From: Haematobia irritans
Taxonomy: Eukaryota > Arthropoda > Insecta > Diptera > Muscidae
Reading direction: 5' to 3'
DNA: 64,000 bases
Assembly (NCBI RefSeq): GCF_050003625.1
Contig: NC_134400.1
Span: 51,278,066-51,342,065, forward strand
Below, piece by piece: positions 21,575 through 33,357 of the stretch. The notes beneath the pieces are model-generated. The model was not told the origin of the DNA. It saw only the letters and a list, made by a program, of their open reading frames with translations, and searched no databases. The stretch's first letter is position 1. Every line of letters starts with the position of its first letter. The position numbers and the translations under genes are program-made.

Positions 21575-21764
21575 GTGACTCACGAAAAAATGTCGTGACT
21601 CACGAAACACCTCGTTACTCACGAATAATTTTATGAGTGATTTACCTATAGAACCTGACTGAAAACATGAGTATGGTTAAAATCGAGTGCGGTCTAAAAC
21701 TCTTACCACCTAGAATGTCACTAAAATTATAAATGAATTCAACTCGTAAGCATTTTATGTTCGT
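21575..21764. mobile_element. Fragment of the TAGAGGTGTGC hAT MITE
   Basis: This is the reverse complement of 35020-35220: it shares CACGAATAATTTTATGAGTG, ACCATACTCATG-type sequence and GAATTCAACTCGTAAGC. Both terminal repeats are missing. It sits between a family F fragment and a HINE-A repeat fragment (21765-21878). Confidence 0.75.
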
Positions 21765-22162
21765 AAGCGGGATTAACAAATCTCAACTAAATCGGATGAA
21801 ATTTGCTCCTCCAATAGGCTCCAAAACTAAATCTCGGGATCGGTTTATATTGGGGCTATATATAATTATGGACCGATACACCCTCAAAAAAAATCGCTTC
21901 TTTAACATATGTTCCAAACATATTTTGCAGGAAGCACATATATTATTGGATACTGCCGAAACATTAATATATTTCTTTTATGTGAACATTTTACATGTTT
22001 GGAAGCATTTTGAGCCCAAAAATATTATATGCTTGGAAGAATTTTTCCCAAAGACGATTGTGCTCATTGCCTAACATACTCGTAATTTTCACTTTCACGA
22101 AATATTTTAGTTCTTGGGAAGAAATTATTCACTTTTATAATTTTTTTAAATTTTACCTTTTG

Positions 22163-22236
22163 CCTGCACGGAGAATCGAACCGAGGACCATACAGTTTGT
22201 AAGCCAACACACTATCCACTGGACTACGTAGCTATT
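22163..22236 (-). other. tRNA-like sequence, type V (valine-like loop)
   Basis: Read on the minus strand: an A-box-like segment with CCAGTGGATAGTGTGTTGG, an anticodon-like loop CTTACAA, and a perfect B box GGTTCGATTCT. The TAC triplet in the loop would be a valine anticodon, though stem mismatches make a working tRNA unlikely. The same sequence type is at 30682-30754. Best seen as a SINE-type Pol III head. Confidence 0.6.
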
Positions 22237-22347
22237 ATAGTCACCAGTAGATAATTATCGTTATAAGTTACATTTATATAGCATAGTTTGCAGCGCCCAC
22301 GAGCCCATGCAAACATAATATTATTTAACAGAAACATACATTTGTTT

Positions 22348-22420
22348 GCCACGTGGAGCAGTGGTTAACATGTCTGCCTTGCATGCAAAGGGTCGTGGGT
22401 TCAATCCCTGCTCCGATCGA
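22348..22420 (+). other. tRNA-like sequence, type A (same stock as the SINE head)
   Basis: Reads GTGGAGCAGTGGTTAACATG (A-box side) and GTGGGTTCAATCCCTGC (B-box side), with CTTGCATG in the anticodon-loop position (TGC, alanine-like). It closely resembles the head of the local SINE family. Its 5' end is 111 bp from the 5' end of the minus-strand type V sequence. Confidence 0.6.
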
Positions 22421-22425
22421 ACAAT

Positions 22426-24196
22426 TTTTATACCCTCCACCATAGGATGGGGGTATATTAACTTTGTCATTCCGTTTGTAACACATCGAAATATTGCTCT
22501 AAGACCCCATAAAGTATATACATTCTGGGTCGTGGTGAAATTCTGAGTCGATCTAAGCATGTCCGTCCGTCCGTCCGTCCGTCCGTCTGTCCGTCTGTCC
22601 GTCTGTCCGGCTGTCCGTCCGTCTGTGGAAATCACGCTAACTTCCGAACGAAACAAGCTATCGACTTGAAACTTGGCACAAGTAGTTGTTATTGATGTAG
22701 GTCGGATGGTATTGAAAATCGGCCATATCGGACCACGTTTACGTATAGCCCCCATATAAACCGATCCCCAAATTTGACTTGGGGAGCCTCCCGGAGCAGC
22801 AAAATTCATCCGATCCGGTTGAAATTTGGTACCTGATGTTAGTATACGGCCTCTAACAACCATGCAAAAATTGGTCCATATCGGTCCATAATTATATATA
22901 GCTCCCATATAAACCGATCCCCAGATTTGACCTCCGGAGCCTCTTGGAGGAGCAAAATTCATCCGATCCGGTTGAAATTTAGTACGTGGTCTTAGTATAC
23001 GGTCTCTAACACCCATGCAAAAATTGGTCCATGTCGGTCCATAATTATATATAGCCCCCATATAAACCGATCCCCAGATTTGACCTCCGGAGCCTCTTGG
23101 AGGGGAAAAATTCATCCGATCCGGTTGAAATGTGGTACCAGGTGTTAGTATACGGTCTCTAACAACATTGCAAAAATTGGTCCATATCGGTCCATAATTA
23201 TATATAGCCCCCATATAAACCGATCCCCAGATTTGACCTCCGGAGCCTCTTGGAGGGGCAAAATTCATCCGATCCTGTTGAAATTTGGTACCTGATGTTA
23301 GTATACGGCCTCTAACAACCATGCAAAAATTGGTCCATATCGGTTCATAATTATATATAGCTCCCATATAAACCGATCCCCAGATTTGACCTCAGGAGCC
23401 TCTTGGAGGAGCGAAATTCATCCGATCCAGTTGAAATTTAGTACGTGGTGTTAGTATATGGTATCTAACAACCATGCAAAAATTGGTCCATATCGGTCCA
23501 TAATTATATATAGCAAAAGTCATCCGATGCGGTTGAAATTTGGTACATTTTGTCAATATATGGCCTCTAACAGCCATGTAAAAATTGGTCAATATCGGTC
23601 TTTAGTTATATATAGCCGATGACTTATTACACAAAAATTGGTCCATATCGCCAAAAATAATCTACCAAAACTTTATTTCCATAGAAAATTGTGTCAAATT
23701 TTATTACTATAGAAAGTTGAAAGTTTCATTTCTATAGAAAGTTTTGTCAAACGTTTATTTCTATAGAAATGTTTGTCAAAATTTTATTTCCATAGAAAGT
23801 TTTGTCAAAATTTTATTTTTATAGAAAATTTTGTAAAAAATTTATTTCTGTAGAAAATTTTGTCAACATTTTATTTCTATACAAAATTTTGTCAACATTT
23901 TACTTCCATAGAAAATTTTGTCAACATAGAAAATTTTTCCATAGAAAATTTTGTCAAACTATATTATATACGTATTTAATCGGCCTTTTTTTGTTTAATA
24001 TATACCCCGTATGGGCTAACTTACAATTTAGAAGACAGTGTTAAAAAGTTTTACGATACCTTGCCATCGGCAAGTGTTATCGCAACCCAAGTAATTCGAT
24101 TGTGGATGACAGCCTTTAGTAGAAGTTCCTACGCAATCCATGGTGGAGGGTAGATAAGATTCGGCCTGGCCGAACTTACGGCCGTATATACTTGTT
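22426..24196 (+). mobile_element. HINE-A copy A2, complete (DINE-1-like Helentron derivative)
   Basis: All hallmarks are present in order. A T-run/TATACCC start and 5' subterminal TACCCTCCACCATAGG. The conserved CATTCCGTTTGTAACACATCG block. A GTCC/GTCT microsatellite (22560-22626). Central 153-bp repeats (22740-23625; AAACCGATCC anchors at 22911, 23064, 23217, 23370). The 30-bp minisatellite (23650-23960). A conserved 3' block with the inverted ATGGTGGAGGGTA. A hairpin TTCGGCCTGGCCGAA and the end ATATACTTGTTT. It encodes no Rep/helicase, so it depends on a Helentron elsewhere. The 348-codon minus frame is an artefact of 153 being divisible by 3. Confidence 0.9.
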
Positions 24197-25159
24197 TTTT
24201 TTTAATTTACACATTTATATTTATACTATATTAAATTTTTATAATGAAACTTCGAAATGTGGGTTATTAAAGATTTATAGTCAGTAACAGTGCTTGATAT
24301 AAACGAAATTGACTGATTTTTGGATAAAATATTATTTTTTTATTGCAAAAATAAGAATTTTGTAACAAAAAACTGTTTTGGGTACAAAACTTTAAAATTT
24401 GGAAGGAATTCAAAAACTCTAACAAAAGAAGAACGTGGAGTCGAGTATAAACATACATAAAAAATTTTATAATAATAATATAAATTTATTTAGGCGTGAA
24501 CAGTTTTTTACTAGCATTTAACACCATCGCTCTAAAATGCCTTTTATTTTTCTTTAATAATTCATTTTAAAGAAAATAAACTTTTTAAATTGTTTTAGCT
24601 GCAAAACTCGAACTTAATGCCCGCTTTTATATTTGAAGGTGTCCGTCAACTCCTCGTGGACTACTTATTAATAAAGAGGAACTAAACTTTGTTTTTATAC
24701 ATTTTACTGTGTAATTTTTCACTATTTCCTCTTTATTTCATTTTACTGTCCCAACTCTAAAAAGAGTATAGTGCCCTTTCGTTATTTTTATGAAGACCCC
24801 TGATTTCTTTTAACGAACCAAGAAAAAAATTGTGCCCATAATGCCAAAATGATAAAAAAAACACATGTCCACACATACATAAAATGCTGCTCTCAAGGCG
24901 AAAACATATGCTGTTTGTTTTTCTTGGTCCCGAATGTCTATTCTCTTTATTCAAATTAAATAATATTTAGACTTAAGCATATCAAATTTATGGCCTTATC
25001 ATAAAACAGTTTTCCGAAACAACATACAAGCGGTTTCATAGAAATTGTTCTCTTTCGATTCTTTCGCTGTGTTATGTTGATATCTTTCGTCAACTCTCCC
25101 GGTTTCCATCTCTATTTCTTTCTCTATACTCTCTCTGTCGTTTTGAATAAAATATCACA
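24197..25159. other. Unassigned AT-rich DNA
   Basis: No repeat family of this window and no supported gene is seen. Short frames on the minus strand (63 and 65 codons) lack motifs. The stretch at 25040-25140 is CT-rich (CTCTCTGTCG, TTTCTTTCTCTATACTCTC). Confidence 0.4.
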
Positions 25160-25846
25160 ACATATGTATGTTTAGTCGAAATTTGTAAATTTATATATGT
25201 TTGCATTCACACATATGATTTTTATGAAACATTCATGCCACAAACATAATATATTCTAACATATTAACATAGATGTCCCAAACATTTAGTGTTCGTTTAG
25301 GAACATTACATGTTTGCACTTAAATATATTGTGTTTTAAAATTGTGCCCGAAACACATTTTGTTTATATCGGAACATATGGAAAACATATTTTTCTAACA
25401 GTGTATGGATACATTTTTGCATGGTTGTTATAGACTATATACTTACACCACATACCAACTTTCGACCGCATCGGATGAATTTTGCTCCTCCAAGAGGCTC
25501 CGGAGGTCAAATCTGGATCGGTTTATATGGAGGGTATACATAATTAAGGATCGATATGGACCAATTTTTGCATGGTTATTAGAGACTATATACGTATCCC
25601 ACGTACCAAATGCCAACAGGATCGGATGAAAATTGCTACTCCAAGAGGCTCCGAAGATCAAATCTGGGGATCGGTTGATATGGGGGATATATATAATTAT
25701 GGACCGATATGGACCAGTTTTGGTACGAATGTCAGAGACCATATACATAAACCACGTACCAAATTTCAACCAAATCGGATGAAATTTTTTTCTTTAAGAG
25801 GCTCCGCAAGCCATATCTGAGGGTCCGTTCATATAGGGGACATGAC
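25160..25846 (-). repeat. MITE-2 fragment followed by a HINE-A central-repeat fragment
   Basis: Positions 25160-25403 match MITE-2 interior (ATGTCCCAAACAT, ATGTTTGCACTTAAATATATTG) and end in CTAACAGTG before TA. From 25404 to 25846 the sequence is HINE-A central repeat read on the minus strand (GGTTTATATGG, CATCGGATGAATTTTGCTCC), about three degenerate units. No HINE ends are present. Confidence 0.7.
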
Positions 25847-27675
25847 TCATTTGCAATGCCATCGTGTTTTGTTTTGTGCCAGTAAGAGGATTTCCCACAG
25901 CTCTACTCTTTAGATGACTTGATAACTTCACGAGCGATCCATGCTAAAAACTCTGCAAATATTTTTACTGTAGACACAAACAAATTGCGAATTCACGTTT
26001 AATCAAATTTAATTAATTAATATTTTTTATCAAATTAAAGTACACAGTTCATGTAATGTGTTTTTAATGCTCATGCTCTTCCATGAGTGAAATATCTCAT
26101 AAAAATAACTGCTGCCCATTTCTACTGAATGCTATGGGTGGCACCATTTGAAGAAAAATAAACCATAGCTGAAAGAAAGGTGATGTCTTCCCCCGGAATC
26201 ATTGTATGTTACGAGGGCTTTATCTTCTTCCTTAACCTAAACGCCGAAGGATTATTTTTGAAATAATCGGTGAAGGACATAGTTAATCCAAAATATTCCT
26301 TAACAATGCGAATTTTTTAACAAATAGTCTCTCAGTTAAACAAAAAAAATCAGGAAGGCGCAGCTAACCGGGCCTGGTTTGGCTAGTTTATTATAATAAA
26401 CGTATTTTCAGCGCACAAAAGGTTATCGGCCTCTTGATATTGTACTCTGTTATTAGCATAAAAATAATATAAGAAAAAAATTTCCAGATAACATTTTTTT
26501 GGGTAGAAAAATCCGAAAAAATTTCAAAAAACTTATTTTACTTTAATTTTTGTTTCTATTAATTAATTAGAAAAAAAAAAAACACAAATGCCTAAACAAA
26601 ATATTAACCAAAACACTTACCAATATTACCAAAAACAATTACAATTTTAAGAAAGCGGCGAACATAATTCGTTCGTTTGCAATTTTCATAGCACTGTGGA
26701 CCATACCGTGCGAACCTAGTTCGGATGATGGGAGGGGCAAAGCAATGAGAAAAGAATGCCAACAAAATACAAAATTACAAATTTGATTTTCAAATTAAAC
26801 AAAAGAGACCCATAAACTTAACGAATTTAATGATCCTGTGTTATGTATACATCGTATACCCGTTAAAAATAACCAGATGCCTCGATGTAATCGAATACTT
26901 CCCTCCTTCTACCACTTTTTTTTGTTCATCGATGGCTGTATTTCTGCCCCGTACGCCATTCGTATTTTTTCGATATTCAAATGGGTATGTAAGGAAACTA
27001 TTGAAGCATGCGATTTTTATACCCTTGGGATGTGGTGATTACAAAGTGGATGGATGACAAAAAAGCAATAAAAACAATAGCAACAAGAGGGGCGGCACAA
27101 AAAAACAACAGCAACAAACGATTTGGGTTATTAAAAAACTTAAACGCCAATAAATCAATTCCACACTACCAACTTCTCCTTCCGACGACAATGGCTCTGT
27201 AGTGATTTCTCCCTAGTAGGTAAGGCGGAGGGTGCACGAAGGAAATCGGCTGATAAAGAAAGTTCAGCATATGCAAAAGTAATCATTTGCACATCAATAT
27301 CTCGGTGGGGAGGGGGAGAACAGCAAATTGATCTTTATCATTTCCACCTCCTTAGTGAGTTGGAAAAAGCATTTCAGTATCGAGATTCATATCCAAATTC
27401 AAATTATGTTCATAATTTTGCAAAATTGATAAATTTTCCATTTCACAATGCTACCAAGTCGTGAACAACCGAAGCATTACTCTACCACAACGGGATAACA
27501 AAAGGGGGTTTTTTTATGGTGCAACGGAAGTGAATTTCGCAAAGAGGGTTGAAAGCAAAATTACTTAGCTTTTTATTAAACGACTGAAAGAAAATTTCAA
27601 TATGTGTTATGGCTTTTTAAGAGGCCTGGTACACTCACACCATTACTTCAAACCAAAGATTTCCACATTTGTATG
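25847..27675. other. Unassigned, possibly single-copy DNA
   Basis: No repeat of this window is recognised here. Overlapping plus-strand frames of 64-75 codons at 26830-27202 give no known domain and have no supporting context. This is one of the larger candidate unique stretches and might be intronic or intergenic. Confidence 0.4.
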
Positions 27676-28439
27676 TTTTTATACCCTCGACCATAGGATG
27701 GAGGGTGTATTAACTTTGTCATTCCGTTTCTAACACATCGAAATATTGCTCTAAGACCCCATAAAGTATATACACCTAGACCTCGCTTAGCGTCGTTTCG
27801 TTTTGCGTTGCGTTGCGTTTCGAAGTAACGTCGCTGCTGAATTGGCACTAGTTTTCACCTTCCGTCGTTAGATTTTCGAAGTTGCGTTATTATCTGTCTC
27901 CAATCTTTGCATGGTTTGCCATAGAATTCACTTTGCGTCCACTTTTACGTATAGCCCCCATATAAACCGACCCCTAGATTTGGCTTGGGGATCCTCTTGG
28001 AGGAGCAAAATTCATCCGATCCGGTTGAAATTTGGACGTGGTGTTAGTATAGGGTCTCTAACAACCATGCAAAACTGGGTCCATAATTATATATAGCCCC
28101 CATAAAAAACCGATCCAAAGATTTGAACTCCAGAGCCTCTTGGAAGAGCAAATTTCATCCGATCCGAGTGAAAATTGGTAAGTGGTGTTAGTATATGGTC
28201 CCTAACAACCATGAAAAAATTGGTCCATATCGGTCCTTAATTATATGTAGCCTCCATATAAATTCATCCCCGGATTTGACCTCCGGAACCTCATGGAGGA
28301 GCAAATTTCATCCGATTCGGGTGAAATTTGATACATTGCGCTAGTATATAGCCGCTAATAACCATGCAAAAATTGGTCCATATCGGTCTATAGTTATATA
28401 TAGCCGATCGCAAATCACACAAAAATTGGTCCAAATCGC

Positions 28440-29280
28440 CAAAAAATAATCTACCAAAATTTTATTTCTATAGAAAATTTTGTCAAAATTTTATTTCTAT
28501 AGAAAATTTTGTCAAAATTTTATTTCTATAGAAAATTTTATCAAAATGTTATTTCTATAGAAAATGTTGTCAAAATTTTATTTCTAAAGAAAAATGTTGT
28601 CAAAATTTTATTTCTATAGAAAATTTTATCAAAATTTTATTTCTATAGAAAATGTAGTCAAAATTTTATTTCTAAAGAAAATGTAGTCAACATTTTATTT
28701 CTATAGAAAATTTTGTCAAAATTGTATTTGTATAGAAAAGTTTCTTAAAATTGTATTTCTATCGAAAATTTTATTAAAATTTTATTTCTATAAAAAATTT
28801 TATTTCTATAGAAAATTTTGTCAAAATTTAATTTTTATAGAAAATTTTGTTAAAATTTTATTTTTATAGAAAATTTTGTCAAAATTTTGTTTCTATAGAA
28901 AATTTTGTCAATATGTTTTTTCTATAGAAAATTTTGTCAAAATTTTATTTCTATAGAAAATTTTGTCAAAATTGTATTTCTTTAGAAAATTTTGTCAAAA
29001 TTGCATTACTATAGAAAATTTTGTCAAAATTTTATTTCTACAGAAAATTTAGTCAAAATATTGTTTCTACAGAAAATTTTGTCCATATGTTTTTCTATAC
29101 AAATTTTGTTAAAATTTTATTTCTATAAAAAATGTTGTCAAAATTTTATTTCTATATCAAATTTTGTTAAAATTTTACTTTCAATGACAATTTTGTCAAA
29201 ATTTTATTTCTATAGAAAATTTTGTCAAAGTTTTATTTCTATAGAAAATTTTGTCAAAATTTTATTTCTATATAATTTCA
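28440..29280. repeat. 30-bp minisatellite array inside HINE-A3
   Basis: About 28 degenerate copies of a unit made of AATTTTATTTCTATAGAAA and TTTTGTCAA. It is the longest of the six arrays in the window. The 103-codon frame at 28992-29303 is a by-product. Confidence 0.9.
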
Positions 29281-30497
29281 AACTGAATTATATACGTATT
29301 TAATCGGATTTTTTATACCCACCACCATAGAATGGTGACGGGGGTATAATAAGTTTGTCATTCCGTTTGAAACATATCGAAATATCGAATTCCGACTATA
29401 TAAAGTCTATATATTCTTGAACAGGGCGAAATTCTAAGACGATATAACCACGATATAACGAAATAACCTAAAATTTTGCATAGACTCGTCTATTGTCTGC
29501 AGGAGGGTCAAGTTCGAAAATGGGCTATATTTATATTTAGTCAAAGTTTTATTTCTATAGAAAATTTTGTCAAAATTTTATTTCTATATAATTTGAAACT
29601 GAATTATATACCTATTTAATCGGCCTTTTTATACCCACCACCATAGAATGGTAACGGGGGTATAATAAGTTTGTCATTCCGTTTGTAACACATCGGAATA
29701 TCGAGTTCAGACTATATAAAGTCTATATATTATTGAACAGGGCGAAATTCTAAGACAATATAACCATGTCCGTCTGTCTGTCGGTCTGGCTGTCTGTCTG
29801 TTGTAATCACGCTACAGGGCTTATGGAAACCGTAATTTTAATCCAATTTGCCTGAAATTGGAAATCTAGAGGTATTTTAGGACGAAAATGGCCTGTAGTG
29901 GACCTTGTTTTGGTATATTCCCTATATAGACCGACCTCCCGATTTTATTTCTTGTAATCTAGAATTATTTTACGAACATAAAGAGGTGCATATCGGTCAA
30001 TGTTTTAGTATAGCCCCCATACAGACCGATCCCCGATTTTATTGTTTGGGATTCTAGAAACCGTAGTTTTTATTCAATTTGCCTGAAATTTTAAATCTAG
30101 AAGTATTTTAGGACTATACAGAGGTGTGCCGAAAACGGTGAGTATCGGTCCATACACGCAAAGAAAAAAAAACGTTTGGAAAACGTGTACCGAAAACGTT
30201 TTTCTTTTGTTAGAGTTTTTTGAATTGCTTCGAAAATTTTAAACTTTTATCATCAAACAAATTCGTTTGTTACAAAAATTTTTATTTTTTCAGTAAAAAA
30301 ATTTATTTTTGAAACAGCAACACAGTCCATTTCGTTTATATCAAACACTGTTCTTTTCTGACTTTAGGTCTTTAATAAGACACATTTTACAGTTCAAAAT
30401 TTAATATACTACAATGTAATGTTGAACATTTTTTCGGAATCTTCCGAACATATCTGGAATATATGTAAAAAAAAAAAAAAAAACAAAAAAAACTTTG

Positions 30498-30569
30498 GTC
30501 GAGGTAGGGATCGAACCCACGACCCTTGGCATGCAAGTCGGACGTAGCAACCACTGCTCCACGGTGCCA
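30498..30569 (-). other. tRNA-like sequence, type A
   Basis: Minus-strand reading has GTGGAGCAGTGGTTGCTACG on the A-box side, CTTGCATG in the anticodon-loop position and the B box GGTTCGATCCC. It is the partner of 30682-30754 and the counterpart of 22348-22420. Confidence 0.6.
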
Positions 30570-30681
30570 AACTAAATGTTTGTTTGTGTTAAATAAACTT
30601 TGTTTATTCGGTTCGTGGGCGCCGCAAGCTATGCTATATAAATATAACTTATATGGATATTTATCTATTGATGATCATAAC

Positions 30682-30754
30682 AGGTACATAGCTCAGTGGT
30701 TAGTGTGTTGGCTTACAAAGTGCATGGTCCGCGGTTCGATTCTCCGTCCAGGCG
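30682..30754 (+). other. tRNA-like sequence, type V
   Basis: Reads ACATAGCTCAGTGGTTAGTG (a good tRNA A-box region), CTTACAA in the anticodon loop position, and the B box GGTTCGATTCT. It is better preserved than the copy at 22163-22236. Its 5' end is about 112 bp from the 5' end of the type A sequence on the opposite strand. Confidence 0.62.
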
Positions 30755-31812
30755 AAAGGTAAAAAAAATTTAAAAATTTATAAAATCGTATAATTTCTTC
30801 TACATTGTTGGTATTACGGGAAAAGTTGTTAGGAACTAAAAATCCTCGTGGATGTGAGAAAGATGTGAGAGAAAATGCAATTAGCATTTAGTTTGTCTTT
30901 ATGAAATTGTTTTTACATCCTGGAAAAGAATAAACGTTTATCACAAAAAGTATATACTTTTCTTCCAAATACACTTCCTTACAGCGAAAAGCAAATGAGA
31001 AACGAACTTTGTTTGTCTAAAATTTCGTTTGGGAGGAAAGAATTATTTTTTTGCGTGTAGTTTTTATTTGATTTGCCTGAAATAGTAAATATACTGATAT
31101 TTTAGACTCAAAAAATATGTATTTAGTTTTTATTGGTCCATTTGGTAGACCTCTATATAGACCGATTTCACTTCTTGAGGGTTTAGAAGGCGCACTGATC
31201 ATGAAAATTGCTTGAAACTGAATACAACATTTCCAGATTTTACTTCTCGTAATCATTTAAATAATGGGGGTGAAAATCTACAGATTTTAGATTTCATATC
31301 AAGGCGTTATTTCATCATTTTCTTGCACACCTACACGAGATGTTAATGATTTCTCAAACTCCCGTGAAATTTCAAAGGAAACTATGAAATTTGATTCAAG
31401 GTGGTGGGTATTTAAGATTCTGCCCGGCCGAACTTACTGCTGTATGTTATATACTTGTTTTAGTTTAATATATACCACGTGTGGACTAACTTACAATTTA
31501 GAAGAGGGTGTTAGGAAGTTTTAAGATGCCTTGCCATCGGCAAGTGTTACCGCAAACCAAGTTATACGATTGTGGATGACAGTCTTAAGTAGAAGTTTCT
31601 ACGCAATCCATGGTGGAGGGTACACGGACGAAAAAGACTGTTTTTCATATGTTTGGGTGTAAAAATTATATGTTTGGAACTCAAATTTTTAAACACAATA
31701 TTTTTAAGTGCAAGCATATAATGTTCATAAACTAGCATAACATGTTTGGGACATATATGTTAGGTTAGGTTAGGTGGCAGCCCGATGTATCAGGCTCACT
31801 TAGACTATTCAG

Positions 31813-33357
31813 CAGCGTTGCCAATTTAGCTTTTTCCCCGCTAGATTTGGCTTTTTTTGAAGACGTTTAGCGGGAAAAAAATGCATTTAGCTTTTTTTCT
31901 GGCTTTTTTTCATGCCCCTTTTAGCTATTTTTGGCTTTTTTTATTTTCGACATGTTCCTATTGAAATATGGATAAAACTTCGTTTTTATCTAAGCCTTGC
32001 TGTCAGAATAAGGTTTTCCACATATTTCAATTTCTTATATAAACTGTCAGTAAATTATTAGGAATATTAGCATTTGACTCGTTTATTATGATATAACTAA
32101 ATTAAAATAGTAGATGTGAATTGCTTTGTACATTGAAAAAATATTGTTGTGAGGCCAAAGATTTCATTTCCTTAAAATACGAACGCGAATTTTGGTTATA
32201 ATAGCATTTGTGAATTTCTCTTATATAAACTGTTTTCCTTGTCCAATAGCCGATAAATTCTTTTTGTCCTTATAGTTAAGTGATTCAACTTAAAAATGGG
32301 TATCTTTTCATGAAAGAAGGCTAGGGTCAATTCTAAAAAATTCTTAAAATTAATAAAATAGTCTTTAAATTTGTGGAGTTTTTGTATCTTGACCACAAAC
32401 CAAAATAGCGTTCAAAAATAGAAGAGGTTTTTCAACACTTTATTTTAAAAACGTATACATAGAATAATTTCTACTTAAAGGCGAGTCTGAATTTGGAAAT
32501 TTAAGTTGTCGTTAGCACGTTTTTAAAGCACTGTGATAGCTCATGAAGAAAAAGCTGAAAAAACGAATATTTAAATTCAAATTTGACTCGGAATCAATAC
32601 CAAAATCATTAGTGTACAAAATCTTTGGAACCGAATATAGAAATAATTAAGGAAATAAAGTTTTGAATGTGGTATTATTTTTTTAACATCAAAAAATGCA
32701 ATGAAAAAATTCGTAGTGATAGGATCAAAACAAATCTGCTATATATTAATGGAATGGATTTACATTTACGAAAATTGGACAACAATAGGTTTGTATGGGA
32801 AATTTTCGAATAAAAGTTATTCAATATAAACTTGCAAGACAGTTAGAATGGGTTTTATTCTCTTGGGTAAAATTAGGAGAAGTGTTCTCGTTCACGAATT
32901 TATCATTAATTCAGTTAAAACGAAATATATTGATATTTTCTAATGCAGTTCTATGTGACATTATGCAATATATCGCTCATTGGACTTGTTGATGATTAAC
33001 CAGCTGGCAATTGCAAGTTTACTGGGAAAAATGTTTTTACTAGGAAATATAAACAAAGGACTTCCAGTAAAAATTTGTGATAGTAATCAAAATGTATCGA
33101 GTACGCAAACAGAGCTACTATGACTTAAATTTTCTTACAGTCTCACAGAAATTGAATTAAAATGAATACAATTAAAATAATATGCATTTTAAGTGAAATA
33201 AAGCCTTTAAGTTTGTTAAATTTCAATCAAAAATGTGACTTTTGATACAAAAAATTTTAGCTTTTTTTCTAGCTATTTTTTAAAATTTTTTAGCTTTTTT
33301 TGGCTAGTTTTTTGGACAAATCTAGCGGTTTTTTGTGAAACAATTCTGGCAACGCTG
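31813..33357. mobile_element. hAT element inserted inside a SINE (1545 bp)
   Basis: Ends CAGCGTTGCCAA and TTCTGGCAACGCTG, flanked by a perfect 8-bp target duplication CTATTCAG (31805-31812 and 33358-33365), which is SINE sequence. Interior ends repeat TTTAGCTTTTTT motifs on both sides. It contains a decayed MITE-1 (32132-32640). No transposase; non-autonomous. Confidence 0.92.
32132..32640. mobile_element. Decayed MITE-1 inside the hAT element
   Basis: Matches 57666-58321 over most of its length in the same orientation (CATTGAAAAAATATTGTTG, ACTTAAAAATGGGTATC, GACTCGGAATCAATACC), with many substitutions and a degraded right end near AGTGTACAAAATC. It is older than the other MITE-1 copies of this window. 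Confidence 0.8.

Larger units (their letters stand above)
21879..22425. mobile_element. MITE-2 copy containing a divergent tRNA-like pair
   Basis: Begins CACCCTCAAAAAAAATCGC after TA (21877-21878), inside a fragment of HINE-A central repeat (21765-21878). The MITE-2 interior (TCCAAACATATTTTGC) is followed by a module also found at 30480-30850: a minus-strand tRNA-like sequence, about 111 bp of spacer, then a plus-strand one. The expected right end is missing; HINE-A2 begins at once at about 22426. Confidence 0.65.
30155..31057. mobile_element. Long MITE-3 (903 bp) carrying the divergent tRNA-like pair
   Basis: Starts CACGCAAAGAAAAAAAAACG and ends AATTATTTTTTTGCGTG, flanked by TA (30153-30154 and 31058-31059). 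The interior has a poly-A tract (30468-30488) and two tRNA-like sequences facing away from each other (30498-30569 minus, 30682-30754 plus). The flanks of the pair match those at 22100-22430. No protein frame. Confidence 0.78.
29311..31461 (+). mobile_element. HINE-E copy E1, inserted in HINE-A3
   Basis: Starts at TTTTTTATACCCACCACCATAG and ends with the matching inverse (GGTGGTGGGTA), a CCCGGCCG-type hairpin and ATATACTTGTTTT. The 5' junction with A3 is duplicated: about 320 bp starting 29217 recur from 29537, so two HINE-E starts exist (29312 and 29629). GTCT run at 29770-29800. Central repeats are few and MITE-3 interrupts them (30155-31057). Insertion is within a T-run, as expected for Helentron-type elements. 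Confidence 0.82.

Noticed and set aside
22348..22420. Functional tRNA gene
   Set aside because: A and B boxes are good, but acceptor and anticodon stems do not pair well and the copies sit inside MITEs; they are SINE-type heads.
22540..22640. GTCC/GTCT runs and regular 153-bp units as a CRISPR array
   Set aside because: The units are contiguous without unique spacers, the genome is eukaryotic, and the runs are the known microsatellite block of DINE-1-like elements.
22321..23367. 348-codon open frame on the minus strand
   Set aside because: It is the antisense reading of 153-bp tandem repeats; 153 is divisible by 3, so one stop-free unit keeps the whole array open. The 284-, 134- and 128-codon frames in other HINEs have the same cause.
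26830..27202. Cluster of overlapping 64-75-codon frames
   Set aside because: Three frames overlap in the same interval with no domain, and no splice or poly(A) context supports any one of them.
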